Below, in pieces: positions 11,631 through 22,624 of a stretch of DNA of 64,000 nucleotides. Under the pieces are notes generated by a model. It saw only the letters and a program-made list of their open reading frames with translations, was not told the DNA's origin and did not search any database. This DNA is from Capricornis sumatraensis (lineage: Eukaryota; Chordata; Mammalia; Artiodactyla; Bovidae): assembly GCF_032405125.1 (NCBI RefSeq), contig NC_091077.1:40868001-40932000 (forward strand), given 5' to 3'. The position numbers and the translations under genes are program-made. The stretch's first letter is position 1, and each line of letters starts with the position of its first letter.

Positions 11631-12419
11631 TATTTGTTTATTTTTAATTCATTGATGATTGGTTTACAATATTGGTTTGATTTCTGTCATACATCGATAT
11701 GACTTAATCTGTCCCCTCCCTCTTGAATCTCCTTCCCACCTCCCACCCATTCCCACCCCTCTAGGTTATTATAGAGCCCCAGTTTGATTTCCCTGAGTCA
11801 TACAGCAAATTCCCATTGGCTGTCTATTTACATATGTTAGTGTATATGCATCCATGCTACTATCTCCATTCATCTCACCCTCTCCCTGTTCTCCCCCTCC
11901 CTTATCCATAAGTTTCTTCTCTATGTCTGCATCTCCATTGCTGCTCTGCAAATAGATTCATCAGTACCATCCTTCTAGATTCCATATAAGATAAAATAAG
12001 TCAGTTGCTCAGTCGTGTCCGACTCTTTGTGACCCCCATGGACTATAGGTCTCCAGGCTCCTCCATCCATGGAATTTTCCAGGCAAGAATACTAGAGTGG
12101 GTTGCCATTTCCTTCTCCTGGGGATCTTCATGACCTGGGGATTGAACCCAGATCACCATTGCAGCCAGACTCTACCATCTGAGCCACCAGGGCTGCATTA
12201 ATATACAATATTTGTTTTTTTCTTTCTGACTTACTTCACCTTGTATAATAGGCTCTAGGTCCATCCACCTCATTAGAACTGACTCAAATGTGTTCCTTTT
12301 TGTGGCTAAATAGTATTCCATTGTATATATATATACCATGGCTTCTTTATACATTCATCTGTCAGTGGACATCTAAGTTGCTTCCATGTCTTGGCTATTG
12401 TAAACAGTGCTGCAATGTG
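11631..12419 (-). mobile_element. L1 3' end inserted in the processed pseudogene
   Basis: The L1 3'UTR and the end of ORF2 on the minus strand, interrupted by a Bov-tA. Its flanks, ttgtagtgttttttaaa (from 11613) and ttgcagtgctttcaaa (12420-12435), are an aged target-site duplication that differs mainly by C/T changes. Confidence 0.8.
11996..12200 (-). mobile_element. Bov-tA SINE
   Basis: A minus-strand SINE with its tRNA-like head at the high-coordinate end. It lies within the L1 at 11631-12419 and is the innermost of four nested layers. Confidence 0.9.
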
Positions 12420-12839
12420 TTGCAGTGCTTTCAAATGACCAGTCAAGTGTTACTTCTCAGGTAAAAATGCCACTCACTGGTAGATTCCTTGGATTGGAAA
12501 GGATGTTCTTTCACTGCAGGAAAATCAACTCCCAAGAAAAGAAAACTGGTCTGTGCAGAGCCTCTCACAATTCATTTTTCTTCAGGTTGTCCAGATCCAC
12601 ATCACTCAGATCAATGTCTTCTTCCATAGGAAGCTCACCATACTTGCCATCCCAGGACTTCCTGGTGCTGATGGCAGGGAAAACCCCAATTATTTTCTAT
12701 TGTACTTTCAGATCTATTTCATTTATTACTCTCTGATCTTTATGAGTTCTTCTGAAACTTCTACTAAATTTTTTTTTCCCCTAGTTTCTTTAGGTGTAAA
12801 GTTAGGTTATTTGAGATTTTTCTTGTTTTCTGAAGCAAG

Positions 12840-12868
12840 CATATATATATATATATATATATATATAG
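12840..12868. repeat. (TA)n microsatellite
   Basis: About 14 TA units directly beside the 3' end of the young L1 at 12869-13740. Confidence 0.95.
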
Positions 12869-13740
12869 TTTAAATATAAATTTATTTATTTTAATTGGAG
12901 GTTAATTACTTTACATTATTGTATTGGTTTTGCCATACATCAACATGTATCTGCCACAGGTTTACACATGTTCCAAATCCTGAACCCCCCTCCCTCCTCC
13001 TTCCCCACACCATCCTTCTTGTTCGTCTCAGTGCACCAGCCCCAAGCATCCAGTATCATGCATTGAACCTGGACTGGTGACTCGTTTCATATATGATATT
13101 ATACATGTTTCAATGTCATTCTCCCAAATCATCCCACCCTATCCCTCTTCCACAGAGTCCAAAAGACTGTTCTATACATCTACGTTTCTTTTGCTGTCTT
13201 AAATAAAGGGTTATCATTTCCATCTTTCTAAATTCCATATATATGCATTAGTATACTGTATTCGTGTTTTTCTTTCTGGCTTACTTCACTCTGTATAATC
13301 GGCTCCAGTTTCATCTACCTCATTAGAACTGATTCAAATGTATTCTTTTTAATGGCTGAGTAATACTCCATTGTGTATATGTACCACAGCTTTCTTATCC
13401 ATTCATCTGCTGATGGACATCTAGGTTGCTTCCATGTCCTGGCTACTATAAACAGTGCTGCAATGAACATTGGGGTACATGTATCTCTTTCAATTCTGGT
13501 TTCCTCACTGTGTATGCCCAGCAGTGGGATTGCTGGGTCATAAGGCAGTTCTATTCTCAGTTTTTTAAGGAATCTCCATACTATTCTCCATAGTGGCCGT
13601 ACTAGTTTGCATTCCCACCAACAGTGTAAGAGGGTTCCCTTTTCTCCACACCTTCTCCAGCATTTATTGGTTGTAGACTTATGGATCACAGCCATTCTGA
13701 CCGGCGTAAAATGGTACCTCATTGTGGTTTTAATTTGCAT
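12869..13740 (-). mobile_element. Young ruminant L1, 3'UTR and ORF2 C-terminus
   Basis: Well-preserved minus-strand L1. The end of ORF2 is open for more than 140 codons (13315-13746), with a cysteine-rich stretch typical of the ORF2 C-terminus (CWRRCGEKGTLLHCWW). It lacks EN and RT domains because of 5' truncation, so it is inactive. It lies inside the older L1. Confidence 0.9.
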
Positions 13741-14847
13741 TCTCAAGATTGCTTTGGCTACTCGACGTTTTTTTGTATTTCAATACAAATTGTGAAATTA
13801 TTTGTTCTAGCTCTGTGAAAAATACCATTGGTTGAAGTAAGTATGTATTACTATATATTTCCCTCTTAGAACTGCTTTTGCTACATTCCACAGATTTTAG
13901 ATCATTGTGTTTGTGTCTGTATTTCCCTCCAGGTTTTTTTTTTTTTTAAATTCTTCTTTGATGTCCTCAGTGACCCATTTATTGTTTAGCAGTATATCAT
14001 TTGCCTTCATGTGTCTGTGTTTTCTGATTTTTTTTTTGTAATTGATTTCTAGTATCATAGTGTTGTGTTCAGAAAAGATTCTTAACACTATTTCAATTTT
14101 CTTAAATTTACAGAGACTTAATTTATGGCTTTGCATGTGGTCTACCCCGTGCACTTCAAAAGAATGTGTATTCTGTTGCTACCAGATGGAATGTTGTACA
14201 TATATTTGTAAAGTCTTTCTAAGTGTCATTTAAGATCAGTGTTTCCTTATTGATTTTCTGTCTGGATGATATGTCCATGATGTATGAGAGGTGTTAAAAT
14301 GTCCTGTTATATTTGTGTCACTCTCAATTTCTACCTTTATGTCCACAAATATTTGTATTATGTATTTAGGTATTCCTATATTTTGGCTGTGTAAATATTA
14401 TAATTTTTAATCTTATTTGATTAATAATTGTGTAATATCCTTTTTTCAACTTGCAATCATCTTTATTTTAAAGCTTAATTTGTCTGATATAACTATTACT
14501 TCCCTCTGTTTTTTTGATTTCCACTTTCATGGCACAGCTTTTTCCATTCCCTTGCTCTCACTCTGTGTGTGTCTTTGGATTATAAGTGACTCTCTGAGGC
14601 AGAATAGAAATGGGTCTTGTTTTTGTATTCATTCAGCCACTTTATGTTTTTTGATTGGATCATTTATTCCAATTATATTTAAAGTAATTATTGATATGTG
14701 TGTTCTTATTGCCATTACTAATGGTTTTGCAGTTGTGTCTGTAATTCTTTTTTGTTCCTTTCTTCATTTTTGTTCCTTTCTCTTGTAATTTGACAGATAT
14801 CTTTAGTGTTATATTTCAATTCATTTTCTTTGTGCCTTCCTACTACA

Positions 14848-15770
14848 ACCAGACATGGAACAATGGACTGGTTCAAAACTGGGAAAGGAGTAAATTGAGG
14901 CTGTATATTGTCACCAGCTTATTTAACTTCTATGCAGAGTACATCATGCAAAATGCTGGGCTATATGAATCACAAACTGGAATCAAGATTGCCAGGAGAC
15001 ATAGCAACCTCAGATATGCAGATGATACAACTATAATGGCAGAAAGCAAAGAGAAGCTAAAGAGCCTCTTGATGAGGGTGAAAGAGGAGAGTGATCCAAA
15101 AACCAAGATCATGGCATCCAGTTCCATCACTTTATGGCAAATAGAAGGGAAACTGGAAACAGTGTTACACTTTATTTTTTGGGACTCCAATTTTAAACTA
15201 CGTGCTGCCAAATCAAACACTACTTGGGCTCCAAAATCACTGTGAATGGTGACTATAGCCATGAAATTAACATTTCGTGCTTGCTCCTTGGAAGAAAAGC
15301 TATGACAAATCTAGACAACATACTAAAAAACAGAGGCATCACTTTACTGACAACGGTCTTGTCAAAACTATGATTTTTCCACTAGTCATGTATGGATGTG
15401 AGGGTTGGACCATAAAGAATACTGATTTCCAAAGAATTAATGTTTTTGTATTGTGGGGCTGGAGAAGACTTGAGAGTCCCTTGGGCAGAAAAGAGATCAA
15501 ATAACCTGTATATTCAATGGAAGAACTGATGCTGAAACTGAAATTCCAATACTTTGGCTACCTGATGTGAAGAGTTGAAACTTGTTGGGTAAGACCTTGA
15601 TGCTTCTAAAGACTGAAGGCAAGAGAAGAGGTGACAGAGGATGAGATGGTTGGATTGCATCACTGATTCAATGGACATGAGTTTGAGTAAACTTCAGAAA
15701 ATAGTGAAGGACAGGGAAGCCTAACACACTGCAGTCCATGGGGTTAAAAAGAGTCAGACTTGACGTAGGA
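14848..15770 (+). mobile_element. Older BovB LINE copy
   Basis: Plus-strand BovB from the middle of the RT domain to near the 3' end. The YADD box is still encoded at about 15014-15025, but an internal stop, an extra segment near 15180-15235 and many substitutions mark it as older than most BovB copies here. Confidence 0.88.
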
Positions 15771-15868
15771 AGTGAAAAATGGCAACAATTACAATCTTTG
15801 GGTTGTGATTATCATGAGTTTTATATAAAGATATATAAAGGCATTTATATATGGTTGTTTAGTCGCTT

Positions 15869-16190
15869 AGGGCTTTCCTGGTAGCTTAGCTGGTAAAAAA
15901 TCCACCTGCAATGCAGGAGACCTTGGTACTCCAAGATCCCCTAGAGAAGGAACAGGCTACCCACTCCAGTATTCTTGGGCTTCCTTGGAGGCTCAGATGG
16001 CAAAGAATCTACCTGCAATGCAGGAGACCTAGGTTCGATCCCTGGGTTGGCAAGATGCCCTGAAGGATGGCATGGCAACCGACTCCAATATTCTTGCCTG
16101 AAGAATCCCGAAGGACAGAGGAGCCTGGCGGGCTACAGTCCATGGAGTTGCAAAGAGTCAGACATGGCTGAGTGACTAAGCACAGCACAG
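15869..16190 (+). mobile_element. Bov-tA SINE with two tRNA-like heads in tandem
   Basis: Two tRNA-Glu-like units occur in a row (starting near 15870 and 15977), followed by one BovA body to about 16190. The first unit is truncated after the ccactccagtattcttgggc stretch. Confidence 0.88.
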
Positions 16191-18977
16191 TATATGTGGC
16201 TTCTTCTTCTTCTTTTTTTAGGTACTTTAAATTTGCTACATTTTTTTTTAAATTTATTTTTTATTGAAGGATAATTGCTTTACAGAATTTTGTTGTTTTC
16301 TGCCAAACCTCAACATAAATCAGCCATATATCCCCTCTCTTTTGAAACTCCCTCCCATCTCTTTCACCATCCCACCCCTCTAGGTTGATACAAAGCCTCT
16401 GTTCTGAGCCATACGGCAAATTCCCATTGGGTGACTATTTTACATATGGTAATGTAAGTTTCCATGTTACACTTTCCATACATCTCACACTCTACCCCCT
16501 CTAATATGTGTATAAGTCTATTCTCTGTTTTTCCCTATAAACACATTCTTCAGTACCATTTTTTAAATATTCTGTGTATATGAATTAGAATATGATATTT
16601 ATCTTTCTCTTTCTGACTTTCATCACTCAATATAATAGGTTCTAGGTTCATCTTCTTCATCAAAACTGATTCAAATGCATTCCTTTTTATGGTTGAGTAA
16701 TATTCTATTGTGTGTATGTACCCCAACTTCTGTATCCATTCATCTGTTGATGGACATCTAGGTTGCTTCCATGTTCTAGCTATTGTAAATAGTGCTGCAA
16801 TGAACATTGGGATACATATGTCTTTTTCAGTTTTGGTTTCCTCAGAATATAGGCCTAGGAGTGGGATTGCTGGGTCATATGGTGGTTTTACTCCTTGTTT
16901 TTTAAGGAATCTCTGATCATCTTGCATAGTGGCTGTATAAATTTACATTCCTACCAGCAGTGCAGGGGTGTTTCCATTTCTCCACACCCTCTCCAGCACT
17001 TATTGTTTGTAGACTTTTTGATGTTGCCAATTCTGACCGGTGTGAGGTGATATCTCATTGTGGTTTTGATTTGCATTTCTCCAATAATAAACAATGTTGA
17101 GCATCTTTTCAAGCGTTTGTCAGCCATCTGTATGTCTTCTTTGGACAAATGTCTCTTTAGGTCTCTTTCCCACTTTTTGATTGGGTTGTTTGTTTTTCTG
17201 GTATTGAGTTGTATGAGCTGCTTGTATATTTTGGAAATTAATCCTTTGTCAGTTGTTTCTTTTATTTTTCTTACTTTTTTATTTTTTTAAAATATAAATT
17301 TATTTTAATTGAAGGTTAATTACTTTACAATATTTTTCTCCCATTCTGAGAGTTGTCTTTTCACCTTGCTTTTACTCTCCTTTTCTGTGCAAAAGCTTTC
17401 AAGTTTAATCAGGTCCCACTTGTTTACTTTTGTTTTTATTTCTATTAGTCTAGGAGGTGGGTCATAGAGGATCTTGCTTTGATTTATGTCATCGAATGGT
17501 CTGCCTATGTTTTCCTTTGAGAGTTTTGTAGTTACTGGTCTTACATTTAGATATTTAATCCTTTTTGAGTTTATCTTTGTGTATGATGTTAGGAAGTATT
17601 CTAATTTCATTCTTTTACATGTAGCTGTCCAACTTTCCAAGCACCATTTATTGAAGAGGCTGCCTTTGTCCCATTGTATATTCTTGCCTCCTTTATCAAA
17701 AGTAAGGTATTCATAGGTGTGTGGGTTTATTTTGGGCTTTCTATCTTGTTCCATTTGCCTATATTTTTGGTTTTGTGCCAGTACTGTACTGTCCTGATGA
17801 CTTTAGTTTTGTAGTGTAATCTGAAATCAGGAAGGATGATTCCTGCAGCTCCATTCTTCTTTCTCAAGACTACTTTGGCTATTAGGGGTCTTTTGTGTTT
17901 CCCTATGAATTGTGAATTTTTTTGTTCTATTTCTATAAAAAATGTCATTGGTAATCTGATAGGGATTGCATTGAATCTGTAGATTGTGTTTGGTAGTATA
18001 GTCATTTTCACAATATTTATTCTTCCCACCCAAGAACATGGAATATCTCTCCATCTGTTTATGTCTTTGATTTATTTCATTAGTGTCTTATAGTTTTTTG
18101 TGTACAATTCTTTTATCTCCTTAGGTAGGTTTATTCCTAGATATTTAATTCTTTTTGTTGCAAGGTGAATGAGATTGATTCCTTAATTTCTCTTTCTGAT
18201 TTTTCATTATTATTATATAGAAATGCAAGGGATTTCTGCATATTTATTTTGTATCCTGAAACTTTGCTAAATTCACTGATTAGCTCTAGTAATTTTGTGA
18301 TACTTTCTTTAGGGTTTTCTATGTATAGCCTCATGTCATCTGCAAACAGTGAGAGCTTTACTTCTTTTTTTCCGATCTGGGTTCCTTTTATTTCTTTTTC
18401 TTCCCTGATTGCTGTAGCTAGGACTTTCAGAACTATGTAGAGTTATAGTGGTGAAAGTGGACACCCTTGTCTTATTCCTGATCCTAGAGGAAATGCTTTC
18501 AGTTTTTCACCATGGAGAATAATGTTTGCTGTAGGCTTATCATCTATGGCCTTTACTATGTTGAGGTAGGTTCCTTCTATGCCCATTTTTTGAAGAGTTT
18601 TAATCATAAATTGGTGCTGAATATTGTCAAAGGCTTTTTCTGCATCTATTGAGATTATCATATGGTTTTTATCTTTCAATTTGTTAATATGGTTTATCAC
18701 ATTGACTGATTTGTGTATATTGAAGAATCCTTGCATACCTGGACTAAACCCAATGTGATCATGGTGTATGAGCTTTTGATGTGTTGCTGAATTCTTTTTG
18801 CTAAAATTTTGTTGAGGATTTTTGCATCCATGTTCATCAGTGATATTGACCTGTAGTTTTCTTTTTGTGTGTTTTGTGTATCAGGGTGACAGTGGCCTTG
18901 TAGAATGAGTTTGGAAGTATTCCTTCCTCTGCAATTTTTGGAAAGAGTTTTAGAAGTTTAGGTATTAGATCTTCTCT

Positions 18978-19246
18978 GCTGCTAAGTCACTTCAGTCTTG
19001 TCCAACTCTGTGCGACCCCATAGACGGCAGCCCACCAGGCTCCCCCGTCCCTGGGATTCTCCAGGCAAAAACACTGGAGTGGGTTGCCATTTCCTTCTCC
19101 AATGCATGAAAGTGAAAAGTGAAAGTGAGGTCGCTCAGTCGTGTCCGACTCCCAGCGACCCCATGGACTGCAGCCTACCAGGCTCCTCCAGCCATGGGAT
19201 TTTCCAGGTAAGAGTACTGGAGTGGGTTGCCATTGCCTTCTCCAAG
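18978..19246 (-). mobile_element. Bov-A2 dimeric SINE
   Basis: Two BovA monomers in tandem joined by a linker (gaaagtgaaaagtgaaagtg). A perfect 11-base duplication, agatcttctct, flanks it at 18967-18977 and 19247-19257. Confidence 0.93.
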
Positions 19247-19574
19247 AGATCTTCTCTAAATGTTTGAAAGAATTCTCTTGTGAAGTCATCTGGTCCTGGG
19301 CTTTTGTTTTTTGGGAGATTTTTGATCACAGCTTCAATTTAAGTACTTGTAATTGGGTTGTTCATAATTTCTATTTCTTCCTGGTTCAATCTTGGAAAAT
19401 CGAACTTTTCTAAGAACCTGTCCATTTCTTTCATGCTATCTATTTTATTGCCATACAGTTGTTCATAATAATCTCTTATAATCCTTTGTATTTCTACATT
19501 GTCTGTTGCAACTGCTCCTTTTTCATTTAAAATATTGTTGATTTGATTCTTCTATCTTTTTTCCTTGATAAGCC

Positions 19575-20273
19575 TGGCTAAAGGTCTCTGCTGAAAGATC
19601 AGCTGTTAAGCATATGGGGTTTCCCTTGTATGTTACTTGTTGCTTCTCCCTTGCTGCTTTTAATATTCTTTCTTTGTGTTTAGTCTTTGTTAGTTTGATC
19701 AGTATGTGTCTCGGCATGTTTCTTCTTGGGTTTATCCTGTATTGGACTCTTTGTGCCTCTTGGACTTGGTTGACTATTTCCTTTCCTATGTTGGAGAAAT
19801 TTTCCACTATAATCTCTTCAAAAATGTTCTCATATCCTTTTCTTCTCCTTCTTCTGGGACTCCTATAATTCACACTTGGGTGTGTTTGATATTGTCCCAG
19901 AGATCTCTAATACTATCCTCAGTTCTTTTCATTCTTTTTACTTTATTCTGCTCTTCAGAAGTTATTTCCACCATTTTATCTTCCAACTTTCTGATTTGTT
20001 CTGCTTCAGATATTCTGCTATTGATTTCTTCTAGAGTATTTTTAATTTCAGTAATTGTGTTGTTTGTCTCTCTATGATTATTCTTTAATGCTTCTGTGTG
20101 TTTGTTAATTGATTCTTGCATTTTCTCCATTTGTTTTCAAGGTTTTTCGTCATCTTTACTATCATTATTCTGAATTCTTTTTCAGGTAGTTTGCCTATTT
20201 CCTCTTCATTTATTTGGACTTCTGTGTTTCTAGTTTGTTCCTTCCTTTGTGTACTATTTCTATGTCTTTTCAT
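19575..20273 (-). pseudogene. L1 ORF1 relic
   Basis: L1 ORF1p is an RNA-binding chaperone that trimerises through a coiled coil. Here the minus strand gives an N-terminal piece (20085-20273), a heptad-rich coiled-coil piece (19870-20130) and the C-terminal RNA-binding region (19523-19873, with PRHILIKLTK and ILKAAREKQQVTYKG), in different frames. The last part of ORF1 is cut off where the sequence jumps into ORF2. It cannot make a full protein. Confidence 0.85.
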
Positions 20274-20484
20274 TTTTTATTTTTAACTGATTGGGTTTGT
20301 GGTCTCCTTTTTCCAGGCTTCAAGGTTCTTTTTTCTTTTTGGTTTTTACCCTCCTAAGGTTGGCCCAATGGTTGTGCAAGCTTTGTATATGGTAAGATTT
20401 GTACTAAGTTTTTGTTTGCTTGTTTTTCCTCTGATGGGCAAGGATGAGTGAGTTGGTAATCCTGTCTGCTGATGATTTGGTTTT

Positions 20485-20485
20485 T

Positions 20486-20523
<38 letters not shown>

Positions 20524-20528
20524 TTGTT
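20485..20528. repeat. (TTTTG)n microsatellite
   Basis: About seven TTTTG units followed by a T run, inside the L1 5'UTR. Confidence 0.9.
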
Positions 20529-20636
20529 TAGATGAGGCATCATGCACAGGGTGCTACTAGTGTTTGGATGATGCTGGGTCTTATATTCAAGTGGTTTCCT
20601 TTGTGTGAGTTTTCATTATTTTATACTCCCCAGGGT

Positions 20637-22624
20637 TAGTTCCAGCTTGTGCTTCTTCCAGCACAGCGTTTCTCATGATGTACTCTGCATGTAAGTTAAA
20701 TAAGCAGGGTGACAATATACAGTCTTGACTTACTCCTTTTCCTATTTGGAACCAGTCTGTTGTTTCATGTCCAGTTCTAACTGTTGCTTCCTGACCTGCA
20801 TATAGGTTTCTCAAGAGGCAGGCCAGGTGGTCTGATATTGCCATCTCTTGAAGAATTTTCCACAGTTTATTGTGATCCATAGAGTCAAAGGCTTTGGCAT
20901 AGTCAATAAAGCAGAAATAGATGTTTTTCTGGAACTCTCTTGCCTTTTTGATGATCCAGTGGATGTTGGCAATTTGATCTCTGGTTCCTCTGCCTTTTCT
21001 AAAACCAGATTAACATCTGGAAGTTCATGATTCAAATATTGCTGAAGCCTGGATTGGAAAATTTTGAGCATTACATTACTAGCATGTGAGAAGCACAAAC
21101 TGGAATTAAGATTGCCAGGAGAAATATCAATAACCTCAGATATGCAGATGACATCACCCTATGGCAGAAAGTGAAGAGGAACTAAAAAGCCTCTTGATGA
21201 AAGTGAAAAAGGAGAGTGAAAAAATTGGCTTAAAGCTCAACATTCAGAAAACTAACATCAGGGTATCTGGTCCCATCACTTAATTGGAAACAGATGGGGA
21301 AAGAGTGGAAACAGTGTCAGACTTTGTTTTTAGGGGCTCCAAGATCACTGTAGATGGTGACTGCAACCATGAAATTAAAAGATACTTACTCCTTGGAAGG
21401 AAAGTGATGACCAACTTAGACAGCATATTAAGAAAAGGGAACCCTCCTACACTGTTGGTGGGAATGCAAACTAGTACAGCCACTATGGAGAACAGTGTGG
21501 AGATTCCTTAAAAAATTGCAAATAGAACTACCTTATGACCCAGCAATCCCACTGCTGGGCATACACACCAAGGAAACCAGAATTGAAAGAGACACATGTA
21601 CCCCAATGTTCATTGCAGCACTGTTTATAATAGCCAGGGCATGGAAACAACCTAGATGTCCATCAGCAGATGAATGGATAAGAAAGCTGTGGTACATATA
21701 CACAATGGAGTATTACTCAGCCGTTAAAAAGAATTCATTTGAATCAGTTCTGATGAGATGGATGAAACTGAAGCCGATTATACAGAGTGAAGTAAGCCAG
21801 AAAGAAAAACACCAATACAGTATACTAACACATATATATGGAATTTAGAAAGATGGCAATGACGACCCTGTATGCAAAACAGGAAAAAAAGACACAGCTG
21901 TGTATAACGGACTTTTGGACTCAGAGGGAGAGGGAGAGGGTGGGATGATTTGGGAGAATGGCATTCTATCATGTATACTATCATCTAAGAATTGAATCGC
22001 CAGTCTATGTCTGACGCAGGATACAGCATGCTTGGGGATGGTGCATGGGGATGACCCACAGAGATGTTATGGGGAGGGAGGTGGGAGGGGGGTTCATGTT
22101 TGGGAACACATGTAAGAATTAAAGATTTTAAAAAAAAAAAAAAAATTAAAAAATAAAAAGCAGAGACATTACTTTGCCAACAAAAGTCCGTCTAGCCAAG
22201 GCTATGATTTTTCCAGTGGTCATGTGTGGATGTGAGAGTTGGACTGTGAAGAAAGCTGAACATTGAAGAATTGATGCTTTTGAGCTGTGATGTTGGAGAA
22301 GACTCTTGAGAGTCCATTGGACTGCAAGGAGATCCAACCAGTCCATCCTAAAGGAGATCAGTCGTGGGTTTTCTTTGGAAGGACTGATGCTCAAGCTGAA
22401 ACTCCAATACTTTGGCTGCCTCATGTGAAGAGTTGACTTATTGGAAAAGACTCTGATGCTGGGAGGGATTGGGGGCAGGAGGAGAAGGGGACGACAGAGG
22501 ATGAGATGGCTGAGTGAGTCTGAGTGAACTCCGGGAGTTGGTGATGGACAGGGAGGCCTGGTGTGCTGCGATTCATGGGGTCGCAAAGAGTCGGAAACGA
22601 CTGAGCAACTGAACTGAACTGAAT
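20637..22624 (+). mobile_element. BovB LINE with 5' inversion, split by L1
   Basis: The sense part runs from about 21092 to the complete 3' end (actgaactgaa) at 22624, interrupted by a young L1. The segment 20637-21091 is the preceding part of the same element in reverse orientation, ending at the matching stretch agcacaa/ctggaa. This is the signature of twin priming. The host sequence is the L1 5'UTR on both sides. Confidence 0.85.
21438..22150 (+). mobile_element. Young L1 3' end with poly(A)
   Basis: A plus-strand L1 inserted in BovB. The ORF2 C-terminal frame stays open at 21495-21848 (CTPMFIAALF, YTMEYYSAVKKN) and ends at a natural stop, followed by a 3'UTR with a G-rich tract and a long A run near 22128-22144. 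BovB sequence resumes at about 22155. Confidence 0.92.

Larger units (their letters stand above)
11355..12690 (-). pseudogene. Processed pseudogene of an unidentified mRNA, split by an L1
   Basis: Two minus-strand blocks, 12436-12690 and 11355-11612, read as the 3' end of one mRNA once the L1 between them is removed. The 5' block ends an open frame of about 40 codons with an acidic tail (the residues EEDIDLSDVDLDNL are visible) and a TGA at 12565-12567; an in-frame stop lies just upstream. The 3' block has an AATAAA signal on the minus strand at 11379-11384, followed after about 15 bases by an A run at 11355-11363, as in a retrocopied polyadenylated transcript. The copy sits inside L1 sequence. 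I do not recognise the parent protein. Only its C-terminus and 3'UTR were copied, so it cannot be functional. Confidence 0.7.
6740..14847 (-). mobile_element. Long, heavily interrupted L1
   Basis: A single minus-strand L1 appears to run from its 3'UTR near 6740 through ORF2, in pieces at 6740-7140, 7343-7845, 8763-9230, 9677-11354, 12691-12839 and about 13741-14847. Each gap is a later insertion: Bov-tA, BovB twice, a processed pseudogene, and a younger L1. The L1 reading resumes where it left off after at least three inserts. All coding capacity is lost. Confidence 0.75.

Noticed and set aside
13315..13746. A 143-codon minus-strand frame as a host gene
   Set aside because: It is the C-terminus of L1 ORF2 in a 5'-truncated element.
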